From: Flavobacterium limicola
Lineage (GTDB): Bacteria; Bacteroidota; Bacteroidia; Flavobacteriales; Flavobacteriaceae
Length of the DNA: 64,000 bases
Assembly: GCF_003634755.1 (NCBI RefSeq)
Contig: NZ_RBXA01000001.1
Location: forward strand, 1,426,001 to 1,490,000
Direction of reading: 5' to 3'
The notes beneath the pieces are model-generated. The model saw only the letters and a list, made by a program, of their open reading frames with translations. It was not told the DNA's origin and did no database searches. Every line of letters starts with the position of its first letter. The stretch's first letter is position 1. Positions 26,220 to 35,411 of this stretch are shown here, piece after piece. The position numbers and the translations under genes are program-made.

Positions 26220-27185
26220 TTACAGAATCGGCAATAATACTTTATCAATGGCATGAATTACTCCATTGGAACATTGGACATCAACAATAATAATATTTGA
26301 AATTCTGTTGTTCGCATCTTTAATTTTTGCGCCACCAGTAAGTTGGATTGTAAAGGTTTGAGCTGGTGTCAAAATTGGAGTTACAATTTGTCCTTCGGTT
26401 AGACTTGCTGCTAAAACATTAGCTGGACTTACCACATGGTATTGTAATACTTTAGTCAAGTTTGCTGCTGAAACGCCTGCAATTCCTCCAGGAGCAAGTT
26501 CGGCATCTAATGAAGTAAAGGCAGCATTTGTTGGAGCAAAAACAGTAAACGGACCTGTTGCGGATAATGCAGTTATAAAATTAGGTTGGCCCGATCGATT
26601 TAGTACACTAACTAAAGTGCTAAAATTAGCATTTGCCGCAGCATGAGTTACAATGGTTGGCAAATCAATAACTTTATCAACGATGTGTATTACTCCATTA
26701 GAAGCCATGATGTCAGGAGTGGTGACTGTTGCAATTCCATTCAGTTTTACTCCTGCTGATGTATTGACATACATGCTCAAGGTATTCGTTGTGGAGGCGG
26801 TACCCTTTGCTAAAGTCTTGATGTAACCTGTAGTCAAATCAGTTGATTTTACAGCACCAGTTACGACATGATTTAACAAAATTTGAGTTAACGCTTCTTT
26901 AGGTACATCGTTTATTGTTGCATAAGGAGTTGTGGCAAGAAAAGCTGCAAAAGCTTCATTTGTTGGAGCAAAAACAGTGAACGGTCCAGCTCCTTTCAAA
27001 GTGGTTGCTAATTCGGCTTTGGTAAGTGCTTGAACTAATATACTTAAATTGGCAGTTGCAACTGCTTTTCCTGTAATTGTGTTGTCTACAACCACAACTG
27101 TATTGTCGTCATCGTTGCACGATACTGTCATGAATGCAAACAATGCAATCACGGCTAAATTTCTAATTTTAGATACATTTTTCAT
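26220..27185 (-). CDS. Lipoprotein with two fasciclin (FAS1) domains
   Basis: This 321-residue protein has a lipobox ending FMTVSC at about residue 23. Two FAS1 domains follow, about 45-180 and 185-320. Each has the paired FAS1 motifs: GPFTVFAPTNEAFAAF with NGVIHIVDKVI in the first, and GPFTVFAPTNAAFTSL with NGVIHAIDKVL in the second. FAS1 domains act in adhesion between cells or to matrix. Anchoring on the outer surface is possible but not shown. It is transcribed alone behind a long AT-rich upstream region. Confidence 0.92.
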   Translation of the reverse strand: MKNVSKIRNLAVIALFAFMTVSCNDDDNTVVVVDNTITGKAVATANLSILVQALTKAELATTLKGAGPFTVFAPTNEAFAAFLATTPYATINDVPKEALTQILLNHVVTGAVKSTDLTTGYIKTLAKGTASTTNTLSMYVNTSAGVKLNGIATVTTPDIMASNGVIHIVDKVIDLPTIVTHAAANANFSTLVSVLNRSGQPNFITALSATGPFTVFAPTNAAFTSLDAELAPGGIAGVSAANLTKVLQYHVVSPANVLAASLTEGQIVTPILTPAQTFTIQLTGGAKIKDANNRISNIIIVDVQCSNGVIHAIDKVLLPIL

Positions 27186-27651
27186 AGTGTTTGTTGTTTA
27201 TTTGTTTCCTCTAAATTAGTAAATTGATTTCTATATTTGTTTAGTTTTTATTTAAAAATAATAAACAATATGAAAATTTATTATTTTTTTTAAAGTTGTT
27301 TAATTTTTATTTTAACATTATAAAATGTAATTAAACAACTGTTATTCAGTATTATATGGTTTTTTAGATTGTTCTAATACATTATTCATGAAAAAAAAAT
27401 AACAGAATGCTTAAACATTTTATAAAATGATTTATTTCAAACATTTGTTGAGATATTTATCTGAATAACACTAAGGGAAATGGTTGGATTTTAAATTCGA
27501 AATTTTCTATATATTTTGCGTTGACTTAGAAGAATAGTGTATTTTATTTGCGAAATAATAGAGTGAGCACCAACTCTAATAAATTCGTATTTTTGGTAAA
27601 ATAAAAAAGAAGATTCTCAGTTTTAAATAGTGGACTAAATACAAAGTAGTA
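27186..27651. other. AT-rich intergenic region between divergent genes
   Basis: This 466-bp gap holds the 5' regions of the fasciclin gene (minus) and the MORN-like gene (plus). A -7 box TATTTTTG lies at 27588-27595, fitting the + gene. I see no ORF, RNA gene or repeat in the rest. Confidence 0.5.
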
Positions 27652-28365
27652 ATGAAAAAATATCAGATTAGTTTTTTTGCCTTTTTGATTTTTGCGCTTT
27701 TCAGCCAAAATATTCTATCGCAAACCGATTTTAATAAATTAGATGCGAAAGGAAAAAAGCACGGACTATGGAAAGGGTTTTACGAAGAGTCAAAACGACC
27801 TAGATATGAAGGTACTTTTGAGCACGGAAAAGAAATAGGAATTTTTAATTTTTTTGATGATACCAAAGCTAAATCTATAATTGCCACAAGGGAATTTAAT
27901 ACAAAAGACAATTCGGCTTACACCATTTTTTATGATCAGAATAAAAATAAAGTCAGTGAGGGTAAAGTGGTCAATAAAGTATTTGAAGGACAATGGAAAT
28001 ATTACCATCTAGCTTCTAAAAACATCATGACAACGGAATACTATAGTAAAGGTAAGTTGGAAGGTTTGCGTACCGTTTTTTATCCAAGTGGTAAAATTGC
28101 AGAAGAAATTAGTTATAAAAATAATTTTAAAAATGGTTTTTATAAAAAATATACGGAGAATGGAATCGTACTTGAAGAGTCTATTTTCAAGAATGATCAA
28201 TATAGCGGTTTGGCAATCTTTAGAGATTCTAATGGGAACACCGTTTCTAAAGGGCAATTTGTAAATGGAAAGAAAGCTGGAATTTGGCAGTTTTTTGAGA
28301 AAGGAAAACTAGTAAAAGAAATGAATATGAGCTTTCCGGAAAATGCAACAAAATCTAAATTGTAA
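27652..28365 (+). CDS. MORN/YwqK-like repeat protein, secreted
   Basis: This 237-residue protein has a signal peptide ending LSQ and then about six repeats of the MORN-like type: KKHGLWKGFYEE, YEGTFEHGKEIGIFNFF, KLEGLRTVFYPSGKIAEEI, KNGFYKKYTENG, KGQFVNGKKAGIWQFFEKG. Such proteins are often labelled YwqK-family antitoxin. Nothing nearby supports a toxin partner, and the signal peptide argues for an envelope location. Function unknown; binding to the cell wall or a partner protein is an inference from the repeat type. Confidence 0.8.
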   Translation: MKKYQISFFAFLIFALFSQNILSQTDFNKLDAKGKKHGLWKGFYEESKRPRYEGTFEHGKEIGIFNFFDDTKAKSIIATREFNTKDNSAYTIFYDQNKNKVSEGKVVNKVFEGQWKYYHLASKNIMTTEYYSKGKLEGLRTVFYPSGKIAEEISYKNNFKNGFYKKYTENGIVLEESIFKNDQYSGLAIFRDSNGNTVSKGQFVNGKKAGIWQFFEKGKLVKEMNMSFPENATKSKL

Positions 28366-28519
28366 TTTTTTAAAGATTAATTGTTTGAGATGAAATAATT
28401 TTCGGTAAAATTAGTTATGATTTAATAATAGATTTATTTTTATTCAAATTCTTAATGGATAAATTCAACAATACTAATAATTCAATTTTTTACTTGTTAA
28501 TTAATTGCTAATGATTATT

Positions 28520-28547
28520 TTGGTATTGTGTAAAAGGTTTATTTTTG
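28520..28547 (+). promoter_or_regulatory. Promoter of the L,D-transpeptidase-like gene
   Basis: TTG at 28520-28522 and TATTTTTG at 28540-28547 are separated by 17 bp, close to the usual spacing for this phylum. The leader to the ATG is about 120 nt and has a 4-codon ORF (ATG at 28570) of unknown relevance. Confidence 0.55.
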
Positions 28548-28673
28548 CGAAATTTAATTTATAAATTATAATGAAAACGTACTAGCTTTGTTTGAGTATA
28601 GTATTGCATTGAGTTCATAAAAGAGTCTGTAGCCCGTAAATATTTTAGATAAATAAAACGTAATATCGATAAA

Positions 28674-29294
28674 ATGAAAAAACTTTTTTTTGTTTTAATG
28701 TCAATTATAATGTTGATGTTTAGCATCAAAATTTTGTCAAAAAGCACTAATCACAGTTCCATAATTTCTGTGTTTAATAATGCTACAGAAGAAAAACTTT
28801 TTAACCGAGCAAAAAATATTAAGAAATTCATTGTCAATAATTCTAAGTATAATAATGAAGTCGCTTTCATTATTGATATGAAGATTATGTCCGGAAAAAA
28901 TAGATTTTTTGTATATGATTTAAAAAACAATAAAATCATCGATCAAGGTTTGGTGGCACATGGTATTGGCTCACAAACACAAACTGAAGGAGAACTAATC
29001 TTTAGTAATGAACCTAATTCCCTTTCAACCTCATTAGGCAAGTATAGTGTAGGATCCAGCTATACTGGGCAATTTGGCAAATCATACAAATTATTTGGGT
29101 TGGAGGAAACAAATAATAAAGCTTTTGCGAGAAATATTGTTCTTCATAAATATTCTAAAGTGCCTTTTGGCGAACAAGAGAATCCAATTTGTAAAAGTTT
29201 TGGCTGTCCAATGATAAATGTGGAATTTTATAAAAGAATTGAAAAGTTAATTGATAATTCAAAAACAAATATCATTTTAGATATTTTCTATTGA
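28674..29294 (+). CDS. YkuD_2-type murein L,D-transpeptidase-like protein
   Basis: This 206-residue protein has an N-terminal signal or anchor segment (LFFVLMSIIMLMFSIKIL). The domain from about 50 to 200 matches the L,D-transpeptidase-like family often named murein L,D-transpeptidase catalytic domain. Visible motifs are FFVYDLKNNKI, VAHGIGSQ, LGKYSVGSSY, IVLHKYSKVPF and CKSFGCPMINVEF, where the Cys of SFGCPMI is the expected catalytic residue and the preceding HKY supplies His. It probably acts on peptidoglycan in the periplasm. It is monocistronic, with its own promoter and a strong terminator. Confidence 0.82.
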   Translation: MKKLFFVLMSIIMLMFSIKILSKSTNHSSIISVFNNATEEKLFNRAKNIKKFIVNNSKYNNEVAFIIDMKIMSGKNRFFVYDLKNNKIIDQGLVAHGIGSQTQTEGELIFSNEPNSLSTSLGKYSVGSSYTGQFGKSYKLFGLEETNNKAFARNIVLHKYSKVPFGEQENPICKSFGCPMINVEFYKRIEKLIDNSKTNIILDIFY

Positions 29295-29322
29295 TAACAC
29301 AAAAAGTTAAAATTTGCAGTAT

Positions 29323-29360
29323 AAAAAACCTCATTCCAGAAATTCTGAATGAGGTTTTTT
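29323..29360. terminator. Terminator after the L,D-transpeptidase gene
   Basis: AACCTCATTC (29327-29336) pairs with GAATGAGGTT (29347-29356), followed by a T run and preceded by an A run, so it may work in both directions. Confidence 0.88.
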
Positions 29361-29375
29361 GCTTAGCGTTTTATT

Positions 29376-29520
29376 TTAAAGCAACGATTTTGCGACCGAA
29401 TGAAACCTTTTGTCAATCCAATTATTTACAGAAGTTGCTTCAATAATATTTTTGACACTTTCTAAAATGGATCATTCAGCAATAGTAGCAGCACTTTTTT
29501 CAAATTATTCCGTTGACTTT
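29376..29520 (-). pseudogene. Possible decayed ORF fragment
   Basis: One minus-strand frame reads KSAATIAE, stop, SILESVKNIIEATSVNN and then WIDKRFHSVAKSLL before a final stop, with another stop upstream. The composition between stops is protein-like, so this may be the C-terminal remnant of a lost gene. I cannot name the family. It lies in a 467-bp gap between the L,D-transpeptidase terminator and the mnmA promoter that otherwise shows nothing. Confidence 0.3.
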
Positions 29521-29724
29521 TAAGAGAAGAATGTAATTAAAAAAAGCAAAATAGGCTAGTCTTTATTTCTTTCTGATTCAAATGAATTAGCATCTGATTC
29601 AAATTTTGACTTCATATTGAATGCATTTTTGATCTGTAAAAATACGGATTTGCGGTTGTGGAAATGTAACAAAATTGGATAACAATTAACTTTATAGATA
29701 ACAAATACTCTTGCAAATCTTTTG

Positions 29725-29732
29725 TAACTTTG
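29725..29732 (+). promoter_or_regulatory. -7 box of mnmA
   Basis: TAACTTTG matches TAnnTTTG and lies 30 bp upstream of the mnmA ATG. Confidence 0.6.
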
Positions 29733-29761
29733 GACCCTTATAAAATTATAATTTTTTGAAG

Positions 29762-30949
29762 ATGAAGCGTGTTGTTGTAGGACTTTCCGGAGGTGTAGAT
29801 TCAAGTGTTGCAGCTTATTTGTTGCAAGAACAAGGATATGAAGTAATAGGTCTTTTTATGAAGAATTGGCATGACGATTCAGTTACTATTTCTAATGAAT
29901 GCCCGTGGCTGGAAGACAGTAATGATGCATTGCTTGTTGCCGAAAAATTAGGAATTCCATTTCAAACCGTTGATTTAAGCGAGGAATACCAAGAGAAAAT
30001 CGTGGACTATATGTTCAGTGAATATGAAAAAGGGAGAACTCCAAACCCCGATGTACTTTGTAACCGTGAAATAAAATTTGACGTTTTCATGAAAATTGCT
30101 TTGAGTTTGGGTGCTGATTTTGTGGCTACAGGACATTATTGCCAGAAAACGGAAATCGAAAAGAATGGAGAAACGATTTATCAATTAATAGCCGGTGCAG
30201 ATACTAATAAAGATCAGTCGTATTTTCTATGTCAATTATCACAAGAGCAATTGGCTAAATCTTTATTTCCTATCGGAGAATTAACAAAACCTGAGGTTCG
30301 TGAAATAGCCGCTAAAATGGATTTGATTACTGCCGAAAAGAAAGATTCGCAAGGTTTATGTTTTATTGGAAAAGTACGTTTGCCGGAATTTTTACAACAA
30401 AAATTGCAGCCCAAAGATGGGATTATTATCCAAATAGATAAAAATGATCCTGTTTACAGTTCTGAAATACAAGAAGGAATAAGTGTTGAGGATGGTTTAA
30501 AATCAGAGGCAAGAAAAATTCCGTATACGCCACAAATGGGGAAAGTAGTAGGGAAGCATCAAGGGGCCCATTATTTTACTATTGGACAACGAAAAGGATT
30601 AAATGTAGGAGGAACAACGGATCCATTATTTATTATAGCCACAAATGTGGAAACGAATACGATATATACCGGATTATCTAGTCAGCATCCCGGATTATTT
30701 AAGAAAGCATTGCGTATTGAAAAAGATGAAGTACATTGGATTCGCAAAGATTTGGCTTTGGCCGATGGAGAAACTATGGATGTTATGGCAAGAATACGCT
30801 ACAGACAACCTTTGCAAAGTGCGACTTTACATCAATTCGAAAATGAAATGTACGTGGCTTTTGATGAACCACAATCTGCCATAACTGAAGGGCAATTTGC
30901 TGCTTGGTATGTAGGAGAAGAATTAGTTGGTTCGGGTGTAATTTCTTAA
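29762..30949 (+). CDS. mnmA: tRNA-specific 2-thiouridylase MnmA
   Basis: This 395-residue enzyme thiolates U34 of tRNA-Lys, -Glu and -Gln. The PP-loop is [18 protein letters not shown] (from residue 4). The two catalytic cysteines are C100 in [13 protein letters not shown] and C200 in [12 protein letters not shown]. The DQSYFL motif and the [10 protein letters not shown] motif of the central domain are present, and the C-terminal beta-barrel ends [16 protein letters not shown] ([17 protein letters not shown]). I chose the ATG at 29762; the TTG at 29756 only adds two codons. Confidence 0.96.
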   Translation: MKRVVVGLSGGVDSSVAAYLLQEQGYEVIGLFMKNWHDDSVTISNECPWLEDSNDALLVAEKLGIPFQTVDLSEEYQEKIVDYMFSEYEKGRTPNPDVLCNREIKFDVFMKIALSLGADFVATGHYCQKTEIEKNGETIYQLIAGADTNKDQSYFLCQLSQEQLAKSLFPIGELTKPEVREIAAKMDLITAEKKDSQGLCFIGKVRLPEFLQQKLQPKDGIIIQIDKNDPVYSSEIQEGISVEDGLKSEARKIPYTPQMGKVVGKHQGAHYFTIGQRKGLNVGGTTDPLFIIATNVETNTIYTGLSSQHPGLFKKALRIEKDEVHWIRKDLALADGETMDVMARIRYRQPLQSATLHQFENEMYVAFDEPQSAITEGQFAAWYVGEELVGSGVIS

Positions 30950-31075
30950 TTTAGTACTTTGTTTTAATTTCAATAAACGTTTTCTTTGCCTTAAGTAGGA
31001 GTGTTATAGAAATTTGCAAACTTGTTTCAAACTATTGGAATTTAGCATATTTATGGCTTAACAAATAAAGTTACT

Positions 31076-32689
31076 ATGAGAAAATTTTACTTATTTCTTT
31101 TTCTAATCATTGCTACTGCAGGTTTTTCACAACAGGATGCTTGGGTATATTTTAATGCAAAGCCCAATTCTCAATTTTTTTCTGATTCACCATTAGAAAT
31201 GCTCTCTCAAAGAGCATTGGACAGAAGAGCCAATCAAAATATAGCCCTAGATTATAAAGATATTCCAGTAGAAGCAACTTATATAAGTCAAATAAAAGCA
31301 GCTGCAGGAATTACCGTCATGGCAAAATCCAAATGGCTCAACGCAATTCATGTTCGAGGGGAACAAGCGGCTATAAATTCGTTAGCATTATTTTCTTTTG
31401 TCACTAAAGTTGATTTTGCGGACAAATCATTGAATCAATTGGGAAAAATCGCAAAATCCACGAAGGTAAAAAAAGGAAATAAAACCAAAAAAACTAAAAT
31501 TGAATATGCCTATGGTTCCTCTTCAAATCAAATTGAAATGCTTAATGGACAACTGCTGCACCAACAAAATTATACAGGTTCCGGAAAAATAATTGCCGTA
31601 ATGGATGGTGGTTTCCCTGGAGTCAATACAATACAGCCGTTTCAAAGACTAAGAGATAATAACCAAATTTTAGGAGGATACAATTACGTAATGAGAGATG
31701 CTGAATTTTATACAGGTTCTTCACATGGAACATCTGTACTTTCCACTATTGGAGGATACAAAGAAAATTCGTTAGTAGGAACGGCGCCTGATGCCTCTTA
31801 TTATTTATTTATAACAGAAGATGATACCTCTGAGAATCCTCTGGAAGAATCCCTTTGGGTCGAAGCTGCAGAAAAAGCAGATAGTTTAGGGGTAGATATT
31901 ATAAATACGTCTTTGGGTTATTTTGATTTTGATAATGAGGCTTACAATCATACCTACAGTGAAATGAATGGAACAACAGCATTTATGTCTCGCGGTGCCG
32001 AAATTGCATTTAGCCGAGGAATGATTTTAGTGACTTCAGCTGGTAATTCAGGAAATTCATCAGATCCACATATTGCTGTTCCTGCGGATGCTGTTTCGGT
32101 GCTTTCTGTTGGTGCAGTAACTGCTTCTGAAATAATAACTTCATTCAGTTCAACAGGACCATCTTTTGACGGAAGGATAAAGCCGGATGTTATGGCACAA
32201 GGGCAAGCCGCTGTTGTTTCAGATGCTGCAGGGAATATTGTAACGGCAAACGGAACTTCTTTTTCAGGTCCAATCATGGCGGGAATGGTAGCTTGTTTAT
32301 GGCAGGCGTTTCCACAAAAAACAAATCAGGAAATCAGAGCATTAATAGTACAATCATCCGATAAATTTTCGGTACCAAATAATCAATATGGATATGGAAT
32401 CCCAGATTTTGGATTGGCGGTGAGCAATGGATTAGCTTCAACATCTTTTTCGAAAGATGATTTTATAATTTATCCCAATCCGGCAAATGATTTTGTTTCG
32501 GTTTCTTTACCGGCAAAATTTGAAATAGGAACCGTTTTTATTTATACCATTTTGGGGCAAAAAATCTTTGAACAAAAAATCACCTCTCAATCATCAATTA
32601 TTTCATTGAAATCTCTTGAAAAAGGAATGTATCTTTATAAAATGGAATCTATTGGTTTCTCTAAAACGGGAAAAATAGTAAAACAATAA
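31076..32689 (+). CDS. Secreted S8 (subtilisin-like) peptidase with T9SS sorting domain
   Basis: This 537-residue protein has a signal peptide ending GFSQ. After an N-terminal prodomain-like part (about 20-155) comes the S8 domain: Asp in IIAVMDGGFPG (about 176), His in SSHGTSVLS (about 217), the oxyanion Asn in VTSAGNSGN, and Ser in NGTSFSGPIMAGM (about 392). The last 75 residues are a type IX secretion C-terminal domain (IIYPNPANDFVSV, GMYLYKMES). It should be secreted across the outer membrane and work outside the cell, probably in nutrient acquisition. It is followed 16 bp later by an unrelated oxidoreductase gene. Confidence 0.93.
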   Translation: MRKFYLFLFLIIATAGFSQQDAWVYFNAKPNSQFFSDSPLEMLSQRALDRRANQNIALDYKDIPVEATYISQIKAAAGITVMAKSKWLNAIHVRGEQAAINSLALFSFVTKVDFADKSLNQLGKIAKSTKVKKGNKTKKTKIEYAYGSSSNQIEMLNGQLLHQQNYTGSGKIIAVMDGGFPGVNTIQPFQRLRDNNQILGGYNYVMRDAEFYTGSSHGTSVLSTIGGYKENSLVGTAPDASYYLFITEDDTSENPLEESLWVEAAEKADSLGVDIINTSLGYFDFDNEAYNHTYSEMNGTTAFMSRGAEIAFSRGMILVTSAGNSGNSSDPHIAVPADAVSVLSVGAVTASEIITSFSSTGPSFDGRIKPDVMAQGQAAVVSDAAGNIVTANGTSFSGPIMAGMVACLWQAFPQKTNQEIRALIVQSSDKFSVPNNQYGYGIPDFGLAVSNGLASTSFSKDDFIIYPNPANDFVSVSLPAKFEIGTVFIYTILGQKIFEQKITSQSSIISLKSLEKGMYLYKMESIGFSKTGKIVKQ

Positions 32690-32704
32690 TAGCATTAATA
32701 CCAC

Positions 32705-33649
32705 ATGAATAAAATCACAACACTTTTTAAAATTAAATATCCAATTATTCAAGGAGGAATGATTTGGAACAGTGGATATAAATTAGCAAGTGCCGTCAGT
32801 AATGCTGGGGGTTTGGGATTGATTGGCGCTGGTTCCATGTATCCTGAGGTGTTACGCGAACATATTCAGAAATGTAAAAAAGCCACTTCAAAACCTTTTG
32901 GGGTTAATGTTCCAATGTTGTATCCCAACATCGAAGAAATCATGAAAATCATTGTTGAAGAAGGCGTAAAAATCGTTTTTACTTCGGCTGGAAATCCTAA
33001 AACATGGACTTCATATTTAAAAGAAAATGGTATTACAGTTGTGCATGTAGTCAGCAGTTCAATATTTGCTTTAAAAGCTCAGGAAGCCGGCGTTGATGCT
33101 ATTGTTGCCGAAGGTTTTGAAGCTGGCGGACATAACGGAAGAGAAGAAACTACCACTCTTACGCTTATTCCCATAGTGAAAGAAAAAATAAAGATTCCCT
33201 TAATTGCTGCGGGAGGTATTGCCACTGGTCGCGGTATGTTAGCCGTTATGATTCTTGGTGCAGATGGAGTTCAGGTTGGAAGTAGATTTGCAGCATCTTT
33301 GGAATCATCAGCTCATGAAAATTTCAAGGAAACTATCATAAATACTAAGGAAGGTGATACACAATTGACTCTGAAAGAACTCGCTCCAGTGCGCTTAATT
33401 AAAAATAAATTTTATCAAGATGTTCAGGATTTATATGAAAAATGTCCTACAAAGGAAGATTTGGTTATTTTATTAGGAAGAGCAAGAGCAAAAAAAGGCA
33501 TGTTCGAAGGCGATTTAGTGGAAGGAGAATTAGAAATAGGGCAAATAGCAGGGATTATTCACGAAATAAAGCCAGCGGGAGAAATCATTAAGGAGATGAT
33601 AATCGATTTTCAAACTGCTAGGAAAGAAGTACTAAATTTTGATTTTTAA
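32705..33649 (+). CDS. Nitronate monooxygenase-like FMN enzyme
   Basis: This 314-residue TIM-barrel flavoenzyme belongs to the 2-nitropropane dioxygenase/nitronate monooxygenase family. Visible features are KYPIIQGGMIWNSG at the start, SNAGGLGLIGAGSM, KPFGVNVPM, and the FMN-binding AEGFEAGGHNGRE, PLIAAGGIATGRG and GADGVQVGSRFAAS. Some family members are enoyl-ACP reductases of the FabK type, which this sequence does not exclude. It is soluble. The gap to the next gene is only 3 bp. Confidence 0.88.
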   Translation: MNKITTLFKIKYPIIQGGMIWNSGYKLASAVSNAGGLGLIGAGSMYPEVLREHIQKCKKATSKPFGVNVPMLYPNIEEIMKIIVEEGVKIVFTSAGNPKTWTSYLKENGITVVHVVSSSIFALKAQEAGVDAIVAEGFEAGGHNGREETTTLTLIPIVKEKIKIPLIAAGGIATGRGMLAVMILGADGVQVGSRFAASLESSAHENFKETIINTKEGDTQLTLKELAPVRLIKNKFYQDVQDLYEKCPTKEDLVILLGRARAKKGMFEGDLVEGELEIGQIAGIIHEIKPAGEIIKEMIIDFQTARKEVLNFDF

Positions 33650-33652
33650 ACA

Positions 33653-34063
33653 ATGAATAAAACAAAAATATATATAGTCTTGTTTTTTTTGGCACTAGGA
33701 CTGCAACATTCTTATGGACAAAATTATAAGTTTAAAACCACGGGCTTTAGTGTTTTAGAAAAAAATGAAAAGGGAAAGTGGGGAAATTGGTCTGATTTGA
33801 ATTTGGTTAATATATTAGTTACTCTTGATACTAATAAAAATAGAATTGTAGTTTATTCAAAAATTATCCAACTATTTGAAATTGTTGATTATCAGGCAAC
33901 TGAAGAAAATGATACTGATATTGTATATTCTTTTTCTTGTAAAGATAATGAAGGAGTCAATTGTACGCTTTCAATCATTACCAGAAAAAAACAAGATAAC
34001 AGGAAACAATTATACATCAATTATGACAATAGGATTGTTGTTTATAATATTTTCAACATGTAA
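33653..34063 (+). CDS. Hypothetical exported protein, 136 residues
   Basis: A signal peptide ends near LQHSYGQ at about residue 22. The mature part is beta-rich: FKTTGFSVLEKNEKGKWG, LVNILVTLDTNKNRIVVYSK, and a final repeat-like RKQLYINYDNRIVVYNIFN. It lies 3 bp after the nitronate monooxygenase-like gene, so it is probably cotranscribed. No family or catalytic motif was recognised. Confidence 0.65.
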   Translation: MNKTKIYIVLFFLALGLQHSYGQNYKFKTTGFSVLEKNEKGKWGNWSDLNLVNILVTLDTNKNRIVVYSKIIQLFEIVDYQATEENDTDIVYSFSCKDNEGVNCTLSIITRKKQDNRKQLYINYDNRIVVYNIFNM

Positions 34064-34096
34064 ATAAGGTTAGATTATCGTTTTTGATTTTGTTCA

Positions 34097-34537
34097 TCAA
34101 AGTATTTCGATATCTTTAATGAAATCATCATACTCTGAATAAAATGTTTCCAAAGCATTCATTTTTTCGTTGTAAAAATCAAATATTTCATCCCAATAGT
34201 TTTTATTACTGACCCCAACGTCTAATTTTTCAACCCAAATTCGACTGATTGTTTTACCACTCTCCAGCGTGTGTTCCTTCTCGAAAATCAAGTCTTTGAT
34301 AAATTCTTCTTCGAGAATGTTTTTTAAAGCTTCGAGTTTTTCAAAATAAGCAATTCTTTTTTCATCGCTTCGATGCTCAATATCTATTAGAACTTGAGCT
34401 TTTTTATTGTCTACGTAAAATTTAAAAGAGAAATCCTTGATTTTAGTGTCATACAAAACCCATTTACGCGGATATTTTTCTGCAAATGCAATCCAAAATT
34501 CTCGCTTTAATCTTTGTGTTTCTTCTTTGCTGTACAT
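34097..34537 (-). CDS. DUF4268-like protein
   Basis: This 146-residue protein looks like the DUF4268 domain, which also occurs as the C-terminal part of some restriction-related proteins. Visible are SKEETQRLKREFWIAFAEKY near the start, FKFYVDNKKAQVLIDIEH, EEEFIKDLIFEKEHTLE and RIWVEKLDVGV, ending in a charged helix. Here it stands alone as a short cytoplasmic protein without a nuclease domain. The function is unknown. It is convergent with the exported protein at 33653-34063. Confidence 0.7.
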   Translation of the reverse strand: MYSKEETQRLKREFWIAFAEKYPRKWVLYDTKIKDFSFKFYVDNKKAQVLIDIEHRSDEKRIAYFEKLEALKNILEEEFIKDLIFEKEHTLESGKTISRIWVEKLDVGVSNKNYWDEIFDFYNEKMNALETFYSEYDDFIKDIEIL

Positions 34538-34630
34538 TTGAAATGACTTTTGGTACTAGAAAATTTGTGCAACTGTATTTTCTAAACTATATTTATATTA
34601 AATTTCAGTGTGCAAAAATAGACTTTGATT

Positions 34631-35272
34631 ATGGATTTTCAAGAATTTTTACGGTTTGTTCCTAAATTAATCGATGCTAGGCTTCCTGCATTTGATGCGC
34701 ATATTAAAATGGCACCTTTAGAGCGACTGGAAAGCTTGAGAAATAATGATTTTGGCGATAAAAAACCTAGAATAGCTGCTGTTATGATGCTTTTTTATCC
34801 TAAAAATGATAGAACGCACTTGGTATTGATTGTTCGGAACTCTTATAAAGGAGTTCATTCGGCTCAGATTGCATTTCCAGGAGGTAAATATGAATTAGAG
34901 GATGAAAATTTTGCTGAAACGGCACTTCGAGAAACGCATGAAGAGGTAGGAATTCATCCTGATAAAATTGAAATCCTTAAACCATTTACAGAATTATATA
35001 TTCCACCAAGTAACTTTATGGTGCATCCTTTTTTGGGTATCAGTAAGGAAGAACTTGTGTTTTTACCCCAGCCTTCTGAAGTGGCTGGTATTATTGAATT
35101 GCCATTGTCTACTTTCTTGAGCGATGCGATTGTGGTAGATACAAATTTGTCAACTTCTTATGCTGACAGCATCAGTATTCCAGCTTTCAAAATTGAGGAA
35201 CATATTGTTTGGGGCGCTACAGCAATGATGTTGAGTGAATTAAAAGAAGTTTTAAAAGAAGTTTTAAGCTGA
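34631..35272 (+). CDS. Nudix hydrolase, CoA pyrophosphatase-like
   Basis: This 213-residue protein has a complete Nudix box: GGKYELEDENFAETALRE followed by THEEVGI, fitting GX5EX7REUXEEXGU. An upstream HLVLIVRNSYKGVHSAQIAF segment fits the NUDT7/CoA-diphosphatase type. Members of this group cleave CoA to 3',5'-ADP and phosphopantetheine; the substrate here is inferred. I chose the ATG at 34631; the TTG at 34625 would add two codons. Confidence 0.88.
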   Translation: MDFQEFLRFVPKLIDARLPAFDAHIKMAPLERLESLRNNDFGDKKPRIAAVMMLFYPKNDRTHLVLIVRNSYKGVHSAQIAFPGGKYELEDENFAETALRETHEEVGIHPDKIEILKPFTELYIPPSNFMVHPFLGISKEELVFLPQPSEVAGIIELPLSTFLSDAIVVDTNLSTSYADSISIPAFKIEEHIVWGATAMMLSELKEVLKEVLS

Positions 35273-35411
35273 GATATTTCTTTTTTTAATGACTTTAGTG
35301 TGTATTTAATTTACAATAATTTCCAAATGGATTCTATTTAATTCAGCAATCAACTTCAAATATAAATTTCGTAAGTTTGTAATCCAAATTCACAAAAAAA
35401 TACACAATTTT

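Noticed and set aside
27652..28365. YwqK-type antitoxin
   Set aside because: The protein has a signal peptide and no toxin partner; the label rests only on MORN-like repeats.
29556..29804. 82-codon minus-strand ORF overlapping mnmA
   Set aside because: It covers the mnmA promoter and start codon on the opposite strand and has no protein-like pattern.
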